Assembly (NCBI RefSeq): GCF_021513195.1
Contig: NZ_CP090974.1
Coordinates: 1,376,001-1,440,000, forward strand
Origin: Shewanella sp. OMA3-2
GTDB taxonomy: Bacteria > Pseudomonadota > Gammaproteobacteria > Enterobacterales > Shewanellaceae
Direction of reading: 5' to 3'
Length of the DNA stretch: 64,000 bases
Under the pieces are notes generated by a model. That model was not told the DNA's origin. It was given only the letters and a program-made list of their open reading frames with translations, and did not search any database. Positions 51,137 through 60,099 of this stretch are shown here, one piece after another (positions within the stretch are counted from its first letter, which is position 1; every line of letters starts with the position of its first letter). The translations under genes and the position numbers were made by a program.

Positions 51137-52984
51137 GTGACAAATACTACGGCAGGCAAGACTTCTACCTCCCCTTTATCGAGTGGTATTTCTTTGGCAT
51201 CAAATGCAGTTTCATCCTCCAATACTGTAAAAACTTATCGCGTATTACCCTGGATCCTTGATTTTCTAAAACCGTATAAAGTGAAGGTATTTGCTGCAAT
51301 TGTGTTTTTGTTTATCGGTTCACTTGCCTGGTTATCTTTAGGGCAGGGAGTTAAGTTAATGGTGGACGAGGGCTTTATTGCTGATAACGCCGACCGATTA
51401 AATCAGATTATGTTATTTATTGTTGGCATTACTATTATCAGTGCTAGTGCAGTTTTCTGCAGATTCTACTTAATGACCTGGCTGGGTGAGCGAGTCAGTG
51501 CTGATATCCGTTTAAGGGTTTATTCACATTTATTGACTTTATCACCGGCTTTTTTTGCTTCACAACGCACCGGAGAGGTTATTTCTCGCTTTACCGCTGA
51601 CAGCACCTTGATACAAAGTGTTGTAGGCTCAAGTTTGTCTATGGCGCTACGGTCATCTGTGACGGTTATTGGCGGTATTGTGATGATGGGCTTTACCTCG
51701 GTAAAGCTGACCGGATTAGTGTTGCTTGCTGTGCCATTAGTATTGGGGCCAGTGGCCTTTTTTGGCAATAAGGTCAGACGATTGTCTCGAGAAAGCCAAG
51801 ATAGAGTTGGTGATTTAGGCGCCTATATTGACGAAACTTTACATGAAATACACACAGTGCAAGCATACACCCATGAGCCACAAGATAAGGCGGCTTTTGC
51901 TGAGCGTGTTGAGGCGGTAATGAGCGTAGCTAAAGGGCGAATTAAATATCGTGCTTTATTGATTGCTACTGTGATGTTTTTAAGTATTTCAGCGATAGCT
52001 TTTGTGACCTGGGTTGGTGCACAGGATGTTATGTCTGGTAGCATATCTGCGGGTGAGCTATCAGCCTTTATGTTTTATGCGGTGATGGTAGCGGGTGCGG
52101 TTGCAACCATCAGTGAGGTGTTCAGCGAAATTCAGCGTGCTTCGGGGGCGACAGAGCGCTTAATCGAGCTTAGCCAAACGCCTGTGGATATTGTGCAGCT
52201 TGCTACTCCAGAACAATTAATGGGTCAAACTCGTGGCGCGCTATCATTATCGGAGTTGGTGTTCGCTTACCCAGCAGAGCCTAATACTGATGTGATTAAC
52301 CATTTAAGCGTCAATATTCACCCTGGTGAGCGGGTTGCTTTAGTGGGGCCAAGCGGTGCAGGTAAAAGTACTTTATTTGAATTGCTATTACGCTTTTATC
52401 AGCCCCAATCGGGTTCGATATCATTAGATGGTATTGATATTGCCAAGCTGTCTTTAATTCAATTGCGCCAACAATATGCGCTTGTACCACAGGAGTCAGT
52501 TATTTTTGCCAGTAGTGTGTTAGAAAATGTGCGTTACGGTCGAATTGATGCAACTGAGGAAGAAGTTAAACAGGCATGTATTGCCGCCAAAGCCGATGAG
52601 TTTATTGTTGATTTCCCTAAAGGCTATGACACTTATCTAGGCGAACGTGGAGTGCGCTTATCCGGTGGACAAAAACAACGAATTGCCATTGCTAGAGCTA
52701 TATTAGCCGACAGGCCGGTATTGCTATTAGATGAAGCGACCAGCGCGCTGGATGCGGTCAGTGAGGTGAAAGTAAAACAGGCGTTAGAGACATTAATGGT
52801 TGATCGCACCACACTGATAATTGCACATCGGTTGGCAACTGTGATTAACGCCGATCGCATTTTAGTCCTCGATAAAGGTCAGCTTGTGGCATCAGGAACA
52901 CATAATCAATTAATGCAATCTAGTGAGCTATATCGAGAATTTGCCAGTTTGCAATTACTGACTGAGCAGCCAGATTGTGCTTGA
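51137..52984 (+). CDS. MsbA-type ABC exporter (fused permease and ATPase)
   Basis: A 615-residue half-exporter starting at a GTG. Six hydrophobic segments (about residues 50-330) form the transmembrane domain, with the coupling-helix region RLRVYSHLLTLSPAFFASQRTGEVISRFTADSTLIQ. The ATPase domain has Walker A GPSGAGKST, a Q-loop region, signature LSGGQKQR, Walker B VLLLDEAT and the switch His in IIAHRLAT. It resembles the lipid-A/multidrug exporter group. The first 35 residues are Ser/Thr-rich and unconserved, so an internal start is possible. The substrate is undetermined. Confidence 0.9.
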   Translation: MTNTTAGKTSTSPLSSGISLASNAVSSSNTVKTYRVLPWILDFLKPYKVKVFAAIVFLFIGSLAWLSLGQGVKLMVDEGFIADNADRLNQIMLFIVGITIISASAVFCRFYLMTWLGERVSADIRLRVYSHLLTLSPAFFASQRTGEVISRFTADSTLIQSVVGSSLSMALRSSVTVIGGIVMMGFTSVKLTGLVLLAVPLVLGPVAFFGNKVRRLSRESQDRVGDLGAYIDETLHEIHTVQAYTHEPQDKAAFAERVEAVMSVAKGRIKYRALLIATVMFLSISAIAFVTWVGAQDVMSGSISAGELSAFMFYAVMVAGAVATISEVFSEIQRASGATERLIELSQTPVDIVQLATPEQLMGQTRGALSLSELVFAYPAEPNTDVINHLSVNIHPGERVALVGPSGAGKSTLFELLLRFYQPQSGSISLDGIDIAKLSLIQLRQQYALVPQESVIFASSVLENVRYGRIDATEEEVKQACIAAKADEFIVDFPKGYDTYLGERGVRLSGGQKQRIAIARAILADRPVLLLDEATSALDAVSEVKVKQALETLMVDRTTLIIAHRLATVINADRILVLDKGQLVASGTHNQLMQSSELYREFASLQLLTEQPDCA

Positions 52985-53051
52985 TATCAGGGTGCCATTG
53001 AGTGCGAGCTTGAATAAGCAATAGCCACAACGCCTCGATTCAATCATTACC

Positions 53052-53086
53052 CAATAAAAAAGATGCTAAGGCATCTTTTTTATTGG
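53052..53086. terminator. Bidirectional terminator between the ABC exporter and the FadD-type ligase
   Basis: Perfect 15-bp stem CAATAAAAAAGATGC / GCATCTTTTTTATTG with a TAAG loop. It is T-rich on both strands and lies between convergent genes. Confidence 0.9.
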
Positions 53087-53167
53087 CGCTTGTTTATCAA
53101 GTGCTTGGTTATGTACTTCTTATTAAGTATTTTTTAGGTACTTTTGATTCTGGGGCTAGTGTTACAG

Positions 53168-54766
53168 CTACTTGCGTAATTCTCTGCGTAAAATTTTACC
53201 TACAGTACTTTTAGGTAACTGAGTGGTAAACTCAATAATTCGAGGGATTTTATAAGCGGTAAGTTGAGTGCGACAGTATTGTTTAATGGTCTCCTTGGCC
53301 GCGTCGAGATCTTGGTCAGGATCTTTTAACACTATAACCGCTTTAATCGCTTCACCAGAACGTTCATCCTCGACACCCACAACCGCACATTCCATCACTA
53401 GCTCATGCCCTGAAATAATATCTTCTACTTCATTAGGATAGACGTTAAAACCAGAGACAATAATCATGTCTTTTTTACGATCAACTATGGTGTGATAACC
53501 ATCCTCTGTTGCTATGGCTATATCACCTGTTTTAAAGTAGCCGTCCTCAGTCATAACACTGGCGGTTTCTTGTGGTTTATTCCAATATCCAGACATAACC
53601 TGAGGGCCACTGACTGCGAGTTCACCCGCTGTACCAATGTCCACTTCGTTATCATTTATGTCCAAGATTTTAACCTTGGTGTCTAAAACTGGTTTGCCGA
53701 TAGTGCCTAAGCGTTGATGCCCTGGCGCATTTAAGCTGACCACAGGCGAAGTCTCTGACAAGCCGTAACCCTCTGATATCATGCAGCCAGTAGTTTGTTG
53801 CCATAAATTTGCAGCAGCGCTAGTAAGCGCTGTTCCGCCTGAAATGGTAATGGTCATATGACTAAAATCGAGCGCTTTAAACTCTGGCTGGTGGCATAAG
53901 CCAATAAACAAGGTGTTAAGGCCTGCAAATCCAGTAAAAGGATAAGCTTTCATGGTGTTAATTAATCCTGCTATATCTCGAGGATTAGGGATTAACACCG
54001 AGCATCCACCCGATTCAAAATACAGCACTAAATTCACCATAAAGGCGTAGATGTGATAAATCGGCAATGGAGCAACAAAAATATCTTTACCTTCACTCAT
54101 AGTACTGGCGATTCTTGATTTAACTTGCCCTGAGTTAGCCAATAAATTGCGATGAGTGAGCATGGCACCTTTTGATAGCCCGGTTGTGCCGCCTGTATAC
54201 TGTAAAGCGATTAAATCGGTCTGGTTCGGTTTTACCGGGGTAAAGCCACACTCGCGACCTTGAGCTAATAATGTATTGAATTCAATATTGTTGATGGCTG
54301 TTTGGGGATGAAGTTGTGGAGCGATCATATCCAATGCATTCGTTGAAATGACATATTCAATAGCCGTTGATTCTACAACGTTTTCTAATGTAGGCAGTAG
54401 GTCTGATAACACGACTAACGCTTTTGCGCCAGAATCATTATATTGATGGATTAACTCTCGTTCAGTATACAGTGGGTTAGTATTCACTATCACAAAACCG
54501 CCACGAATAATACCATAAGCGGCAATGACAAACTGAGTGATATTAGGTAATTGAACGGCGACACGATCACCAGGCTTCAAATTAGTGCAGTTTTGCAAGT
54601 ATGCCGCAAAGTCTCGAGAAAGCTGTTCAACTTCGGTAAAGGTGATGTTTTTTCCTAGGCAAGCATAGGCGGTTTTATCGCCAAATTTAGCGCAGCTTTG
54701 TTCGATCAAATCAACGATAGATGTGTAGCAGCTTAGGTCGAGGGTTGAGTCAGCATCATATGCCAT
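53168..54766 (-). CDS. Long-chain-fatty-acid CoA ligase (FadD-type)
   Basis: A 532-residue AMP-forming ligase. The ATG at 54766 is chosen over the GTG three codons upstream because AAAGG lies about 8 bases before it. The AMP-binding signature is LQYTGGTTGLSKGAMLTHRNL, with motif SEGYGLSETSPVVSLN, the ATP/adenylate motif GYFKTGDIAIATEDGYHTIVDRKKDMIIVSGFNVYPNEVEDII, and the catalytic Lys in PKSTVGKILRREL at the end. It is soluble, likely membrane-associated, and feeds beta-oxidation or lipid salvage. E. coli FadD is somewhat longer at the N-terminus. Confidence 0.93.
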   Translation of the reverse strand: MAYDADSTLDLSCYTSIVDLIEQSCAKFGDKTAYACLGKNITFTEVEQLSRDFAAYLQNCTNLKPGDRVAVQLPNITQFVIAAYGIIRGGFVIVNTNPLYTERELIHQYNDSGAKALVVLSDLLPTLENVVESTAIEYVISTNALDMIAPQLHPQTAINNIEFNTLLAQGRECGFTPVKPNQTDLIALQYTGGTTGLSKGAMLTHRNLLANSGQVKSRIASTMSEGKDIFVAPLPIYHIYAFMVNLVLYFESGGCSVLIPNPRDIAGLINTMKAYPFTGFAGLNTLFIGLCHQPEFKALDFSHMTITISGGTALTSAAANLWQQTTGCMISEGYGLSETSPVVSLNAPGHQRLGTIGKPVLDTKVKILDINDNEVDIGTAGELAVSGPQVMSGYWNKPQETASVMTEDGYFKTGDIAIATEDGYHTIVDRKKDMIIVSGFNVYPNEVEDIISGHELVMECAVVGVEDERSGEAIKAVIVLKDPDQDLDAAKETIKQYCRTQLTAYKIPRIIEFTTQLPKSTVGKILRRELRK

Positions 54767-55346
54767 GGTATTCACCTTTATTAGTTTTATAGTTATGTCG
54801 GTTATAGCGGTAGGTTAATAATCAAACGAGTGTTTAGATTAGAGTGCTTTTAGCCATCAGGTCAATGAAAACTTATTTTAGCCATGAAGTGGCAACTTAT
54901 CATCTATGTTGATGTATTTAAGTATATTTGCTCTATTTTTGTGCTTGTTACATTTGTGGACTAAGTTTCACCAATCAACTACGGATTTCTAGGCAAGTAC
55001 ATAGTTGTTTTTTTTGATCACAAATATTTCACATTAGCATTCACTTAATTGTAAGTTTTTATTTCTAGCTTGTTATATTGGTTCTTGAGTCAAAAAAATT
55101 GATTTATTTCTAATTTTTTTAAATTCGTTTTTAAACATGGGGTTGGCTCATTTTTTTGAGTTTTTGCTCTAAAAATACTGTTTTTTAGTCCATTAATTGC
55201 TAATAAATGTTGGCAATTGTTCTTTTCTTGTTATAAAAATGTAAATAGAGATGATGATAATTCATTTTGGGAGAGACGATTTCTTCTACAGGGAATGTTA
55301 GGGAATGGTGTTCAAACCATAAAATAATAATGACTGAGAACATAAA
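54767..55346. other. Long AT-rich leader between the ligase and TonB receptor genes
   Basis: About 580 bases without a gene. It contains a weak palindrome at 54821-54838 near the ligase, a strongly A/T-rich middle, and 3' leader sequence of the TonB receptor with a short inverted repeat TGGT-GTTCAA-ACCA at about 55306-55319. I could not identify a Fur-like site or a known riboswitch. Confidence 0.4.
54821..54838. promoter_or_regulatory. Possible operator upstream of the FadD-type ligase
   Basis: Imperfect palindrome ATCAAACGAGTGTTTAGA with inverted AAAC/GTTT halves, about 55 bases upstream of the ligase start. It resembles in spacing the AAAC-n4-GTTT pattern of PsrA-type fatty-acid repressors. 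The match is short and could be chance. Confidence 0.25.
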
Positions 55347-57911
55347 ATGACCATTAATAATAAAAGCAAATTCGGTAAAAGCTCATTGAGCTTAGCTGTG
55401 TCAATCGCATTATCAGGTTCTTTACTAAGCGCTCAAGTGTATGCAGCTGATGAAGAAGTTGTTCAGAAAAAAATTGAAAAAATGGCCGTAATTGGCTCTC
55501 GTTCCGCCCCCCGTTCAGTGGGAGAGTCGCCAGTTCCTATTGATATTATTAGCAGTGATGATTTAAAGAAAAATGGCTCAACTGACATGATTGATATGTT
55601 AGTGACGTCGGTACCTTCTTTTAACTCTCGTGCTCAGCCTATTAGTGATGCTGCCAGCCTAGTGCGTCCAGTTAACTTACGTGGTTTGCCATCAGACAGT
55701 ACTTTAATTTTAGTTAACGGCAAACGTCGTCACCGTGCATCTGTTATTGCATTCCAAGGTGGCGGTATTAACGATGGTGCTCAAGGGCCTGATATTTCAG
55801 TTATTCCCAGTGCCGCATTAAAGCAAGTAGAAGTATTACGAGACGGTGCTGCGGCGCAGTACGGTTCTGATGCAATTGCTGGTGTAATGAACTTTGTGTT
55901 AAAGGATAGCGCTGAAGGTGGTTCAATTTCAGCGACTCAAGGCCAGTACTATGAAGGTGATGGCACGTCGACCACTATTGACGCTAACATTGGTCTACCG
56001 CTAACTGACGATGGCTTTGTAAACTTAACGGCTCAATACAAAACAGCTGATGCAACAAGTCGTAGCGTTCAACGCCCTGATGCTGCTGCTATTTTGCTTG
56101 CGGGTAATACTGACATTCCAAATCCAGCTCAAACATGGGGTAATCCAGAAATTAAAGATGATTACACTATCTTCATTAACTCTGGTTTTGACATAAACGA
56201 TAAACACAGTCTTTATGCCTTTGGTAACGTATCGTCACGTGATGCCGTCAGTGGTTTTTACTACCGTAATCCACATAACCGTGGCTCTGTGTATTCAAAT
56301 GATGATGGTGAAACTTTATTGGTAGGTGATGTCGGCCTGGCAACTAACGGCGTTGCATCATGCTCATGGGTAGGTAATGTTGCGGCAAATGTGCCAAACG
56401 TATTAAATACTGCCTCATACCAAGCTATGGCTGCCGATCCTAATTGTTTTTCAATGAACCAAGTTCGTCCAGGCGGATATACGCCACAATTTGCTGGCAC
56501 AATTGAAGACATGTCATTTTTTGCTGGTATTAAAGGTGAAGTAGCAGATTGGGACTATGATGCAAGTGCAGGTACAGGCTCTAACAAATCAACCTTTAGC
56601 TTACGTAATTCATTAAACCCATCGTTAGGTTTAGATACGCCAACCGATTTTGAAACCGGTGCGTATGAGCAAGTAGAAACAACGGTTAACCTAGATTTTT
56701 CACGTTTGTTTGACGTGTTTGAAGGGTTGAATTTTGCCACAGGGGTAGAGTGGCGCGAAGAGTCATTTGAAATTACAGCGGGTGAGCAAGCATCATGGGA
56801 AGCGGGTCCTTATGCTTCACAAGGCTTCAATATTGGCTCACACGGCTTTAAAGGTTTTGGGCCAGAATCAGCAGGGATAAATGATCGCAGTAACATCGGT
56901 GTTTATGTTGATGCTGAAGCTTATTTAGGTGAGAAATGGTTAGTTGGCGCAGCACTGCGCTATGAAGACTTCTCAACCTTTGGTGATACGCTTAACTACA
57001 AGTTAACTGCCCAATATTCAGCTACCGATGATTTAGCCTTCCGTGCGTCACACAGTACGGGTTTTCGTGCACCAACCGTTGGACAAGAAAACGTTGTTAA
57101 TACACAAACCTCAATCGTTAACGGTGATTTGATTCAGTCATTCATTGCACCACCGACAGACCCACTAGCGGCTTACTATGGTGGTGAAGTGTTAACTCCA
57201 GAAGAGTCGGTCAGTTATGCGTTAGGTGCTGTATATCAAAGTGGTGATTTCTTCTTAACAGTTGATTATTACACGATTGAAGTGACGGGACGTATTGCTC
57301 AGTCTAGCCAGATAACTGTTGAAGCGGCTGATTATGATGACCTTCGAGATCTTGGTGTTGAGTTTCCTGAGTTAATTTCTGCAGTGACGTATTACAGTAA
57401 TGATTTTGATACCACCACCCAAGGTGTTGATGTTGTAGGATCATATGATACTGAGTTGTTAGCGGGTGACACCAAATTCAGCTTAGCTTATGGTTGGACT
57501 GATACGAGTGTCGATAAATATAATGAAGATACGACAGATGCGGGCAAAGTTCGCCGTTTAGAAGATGGTATTCCAGCGCACCGTGCCACATTAACTTGGG
57601 GGCAAAACTGGGATGATCTAAGCATGAATTTACGTGCTAACTATTTCGGTGAGTACTATGCAACCCATGCCGATGATACGTCTGCTTGGGGGTCTGAAAT
57701 GGCCAGTTCAGCAGTAACATTCGACTTAGAAGTGAGCTACACAGTGATGGATAGCTTAACCTTCTCAGTGGGTGCAAATAATCTATTCGACCAAGAAGCA
57801 CAGAAACTTAAAGATGGTACTTTAGGTGAGTTAGGTGCGGTTTACTATGAAAGTGGCCCATTTGATTACAACGGTGGTTACTACTACGGTAAAGTTAACT
57901 ACCGCTTCTAG
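55347..57911 (+). CDS. TonB-dependent outer-membrane receptor
   Basis: An 854-residue receptor. The signal peptide ends near VYA-ADEEV. A TonB-box-like stretch (IEKMAVIGSR) follows, then the plug domain with VPSFNSRAQPISDAASLVRPVNLRG, LILVNGKRRHRASVIAFQGGG and VEVLRDGAAAQYGSDAIAGVMNFVLK (about 60-190). The 22-strand barrel ends in YYGKVNYRF, with the aromatic C-terminal Phe needed for outer-membrane insertion. Substrate uptake is energised by TonB-ExbBD, not seen here. The plug type is like broad catecholate/oligosaccharide receptors; no substrate can be assigned. Its downstream terminator has been split by an IS element. Confidence 0.92.
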   Translation: MTINNKSKFGKSSLSLAVSIALSGSLLSAQVYAADEEVVQKKIEKMAVIGSRSAPRSVGESPVPIDIISSDDLKKNGSTDMIDMLVTSVPSFNSRAQPISDAASLVRPVNLRGLPSDSTLILVNGKRRHRASVIAFQGGGINDGAQGPDISVIPSAALKQVEVLRDGAAAQYGSDAIAGVMNFVLKDSAEGGSISATQGQYYEGDGTSTTIDANIGLPLTDDGFVNLTAQYKTADATSRSVQRPDAAAILLAGNTDIPNPAQTWGNPEIKDDYTIFINSGFDINDKHSLYAFGNVSSRDAVSGFYYRNPHNRGSVYSNDDGETLLVGDVGLATNGVASCSWVGNVAANVPNVLNTASYQAMAADPNCFSMNQVRPGGYTPQFAGTIEDMSFFAGIKGEVADWDYDASAGTGSNKSTFSLRNSLNPSLGLDTPTDFETGAYEQVETTVNLDFSRLFDVFEGLNFATGVEWREESFEITAGEQASWEAGPYASQGFNIGSHGFKGFGPESAGINDRSNIGVYVDAEAYLGEKWLVGAALRYEDFSTFGDTLNYKLTAQYSATDDLAFRASHSTGFRAPTVGQENVVNTQTSIVNGDLIQSFIAPPTDPLAAYYGGEVLTPEESVSYALGAVYQSGDFFLTVDYYTIEVTGRIAQSSQITVEAADYDDLRDLGVEFPELISAVTYYSNDFDTTTQGVDVVGSYDTELLAGDTKFSLAYGWTDTSVDKYNEDTTDAGKVRRLEDGIPAHRATLTWGQNWDDLSMNLRANYFGEYYATHADDTSAWGSEMASSAVTFDLEVSYTVMDSLTFSVGANNLFDQEAQKLKDGTLGELGAVYYESGPFDYNGGYYYGKVNYRF

Positions 57912-57966
57912 AAAAAGCTTAAGGGCTTAATTAATTTAAGCTCTTAATTAATTGCTAATAAAAAGA

Positions 57967-57976
57967 CTGCCTAGGC
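57967..57976. repeat. Left 10-bp target-site duplication of the IS4 element
   Basis: CTGCCTAGGC, directly before the left inverted repeat. It is identical to 59415-59424. Confidence 0.9.
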
Positions 57977-59414
57977 TAATGCCGTTCACTTAAGGTGAGC
58001 GGCATTTTTTATTTTTGCGACTGGGTAGCCATTTTTACTGACTTTTAAGCACCTTGGATAACTTCTTTCTCGTTTTCCTTCCAGCTTAAACTGCTTGGCA
58101 TTTCTCTCTATATCTAAAATAAACCTCGGAACATTTCCTGGTGCATATAACGGCATATTAGTGAGTTGATTGATAATATGAGATGAAGCATCTCGAAAAC
58201 TCAGCTGATTTGGAAATACATTTTTAAGCGATTTCGCCATTAAAATCATTTTATAACGTATTAAATTATAAGCTAATAATAGTCCCCATAGCTCTTGATT
58301 TATTAACTCTGGAAGATTGCTTCTCAGCGTAAATCGACTTTCTAACATATATTGTTTCATTTCTCGATAACCCAGCTCTATCTCCCAGCGATGTGTATAT
58401 AAATCAACTATTTCTGCACCGGATAGGCCATAACATCAAGCATTGAACTCAGAATGTTGACCTGTTTACCTTTTATCTGACGAGTGGTTAATCTGGCTTC
58501 TATTGTTAATGGTAATTCAGGGCGTTTCTTTCTCGATTGAGGCGTTGTACTTAACCTGACAAGCTTATCGTGCTTACCTAAACTGCGGATTGTTTCATAT
58601 TGAGTGCCTTTTTTTAACGGTAATAACCAATGGGTGTTGACGCCTTTAGCCTGCCAATCGTGTAATAAGCCTAGCGAGTAAAAGCCTTTATCAAACAAGG
58701 TTAAGCTGTTGTCGGGTACACTTTTGATAAGCTTAGCCGCTAAGTTCATTTCATTTTCAGCCACACTGTCAAAGACGCTATCAACCAGTAAATGACTACT
58801 CAGTTCCATCATACAAACCATGCGCACTTGAGGGTAACCAGACTCACTTGATTTGTTTGCTGTGCGCGCAAAAGCTGCACTATTCTCTTTCGTTTCAGGC
58901 GTTCTCCAGACTACGCCATCAACGCCAAAGAGGTTCAAACCGCACCAATGAGGATGTTCAGCACGTTGATGCCATGTGGCCGCTGAGCGATGAAATATAT
59001 CGCGAACCACATCACTGCCAAGCTTTTTTCTGGCCTGTGTGACAGCACTTCTCGCCACATAATCAACCTCTTGTGGCAGCACAATATCAAGCTTGTTAAT
59101 CAATTGACGAACGGATTCAGTGCGAAATAAAGACATCCCAATAACAGCCCAAACCATAGCGTCCATGGGGAGTTTTCGACGTCTTAATGTGGCAACACCA
59201 TTGGAGTCTAGACAAGATTGAATAATATCGGGTTCAAGGACATCAGCAAGAGATGAAAATTCGGTGAGTCGGTTAATTGAAGTGCGAGCAAGTGCTTCTG
59301 AAAGTTCCATAAAAAAATCCGATAATAAAGATTATCGGATTTTGACAGACTAAAAGGATCGGTCAATAGATCGGTATATTTTTTATCACTTCAGTTCTTA
59401 ACTGATCGGCATTA
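57977..59414 (-). mobile_element. IS4-family insertion sequence (1438 bp)
   Basis: Imperfect 18-bp terminal inverted repeats: TAATGCCGTTCACTTAAG at 57977-57994 and TAATGCCGATCAGTTAAG (minus strand) at 59397-59414, two mismatches. The second is the sequence I recall for the ends of IS4. The element is flanked by the 10-bp duplication CTGCCTAGGC (57967-57976 and 59415-59424). The single encoded transposase is frameshifted, so the copy looks inactive on its own. Confidence 0.93.
57986..59310 (-). pseudogene. IS4 transposase, frameshifted
   Basis: Two frames on the minus strand, 300 codons (58408-59310) and 124 codons (57986-58360), together cover a transposase of about 441 residues, almost exactly the IS4 length. 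DDE residues: first Asp in [13 protein letters not shown], second Asp in [13 protein letters not shown]. The frame breaks near 58419-58420, where the G2 run should be G3 (CCG GGT GCA). The joined frame then reads YTHRWEIELGYREMK, a perfect Y(2)R(3)E(6)K motif with the catalytic Glu, lying between the two open pieces. Other domains match IS4: LLAYNLIRYKMI near the end. Confidence 0.9.
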
Positions 59415-59424
59415 CTGCCTAGGC
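59415..59424. repeat. Right 10-bp target-site duplication of the IS4 element
   Basis: CTGCCTAGGC, directly after the right inverted repeat. Removing the element and one copy restores the palindrome GACTGCCTAGGCAGTC with A and T runs. Confidence 0.9.
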
Positions 59425-59455
59425 AGTCTTTTTTGATGTCTACGAAGCTTTAAAT

Positions 59456-60022
59456 TTAATTCGCCATATCCAAAGCTTGATAGACATGCCTAATCTCTAA
59501 CACTTTAGGCAGCTCTATTCCATCTGGATAGGCTGGGCCATAGACTTTGTTGTATGGCGTACCAGCGGCACCTTGAATACCCATATACTGCTCAATAACA
59601 GTATCAGCCTCAGACCAATTCCCCTGCATTAAAATAATTTTGTCTGTCATTAAAGTATTAACCACTTGTTCGCGATGAAGCACATTAGCTTTATTCGTTT
59701 GGCAAGGGACACACCAATCAGCAGTAATATCGACAAAAACAGTAAAGCCTTGCTCTACATAGGGAATTATTTTTTCTGGCGCGAGTGGCTGCCAATAGAG
59801 ACTTTGATATGCTTGATAGTCTTCGCCTTTATTAACAAAGGCAATAATACTGGCAAGACAAAACGCTAGGCCCCCTAGAACGAAAATAACCGCCATAGGG
59901 ATAGCTTTACCTTTGAGTTTTGCGAATAATAACCCCGCAATCGCTAGCATTAACGATATAAGTAACAATGAAGCAATAATAGACATGGCGGTGCTTAAGT
60001 AAGGGGATCTTACAAATAGCAT
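59456..60022 (-). CDS. Membrane-anchored thioredoxin-like protein, DsbD gamma-domain type
   Basis: A 188-residue protein: two hydrophobic segments (about residues 13-35 and 41-63), then a periplasmic thioredoxin-like domain with the active site WCVPC (Cys104 and Cys107 in VFVDITADWCVPCQTNK). The ending PYNKVYGPAYPDGIELPKVL matches the C-terminal domain of DsbD/ScsB proteins. The normal N-terminal alpha domain and most of the eight-segment electron-transport core are missing. Either this is a compact reductase or a truncated remnant. A start at the ATG at 59986 (MSIIASLL) is equally possible. It is divergent from the LysE gene and downstream of an IS insertion in the terminator region. Confidence 0.78.
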   Translation of the reverse strand: MLFVRSPYLSTAMSIIASLLLISLMLAIAGLLFAKLKGKAIPMAVIFVLGGLAFCLASIIAFVNKGEDYQAYQSLYWQPLAPEKIIPYVEQGFTVFVDITADWCVPCQTNKANVLHREQVVNTLMTDKIILMQGNWSEADTVIEQYMGIQGAAGTPYNKVYGPAYPDGIELPKVLEIRHVYQALDMAN

Positions 60023-60099
60023 ATCAAGATTTGCTTAATTTGGTGTTAATGTCCGCAGTAATAATAGTGCAATTTATATTAGAGCAAGTAAGGATAAGT

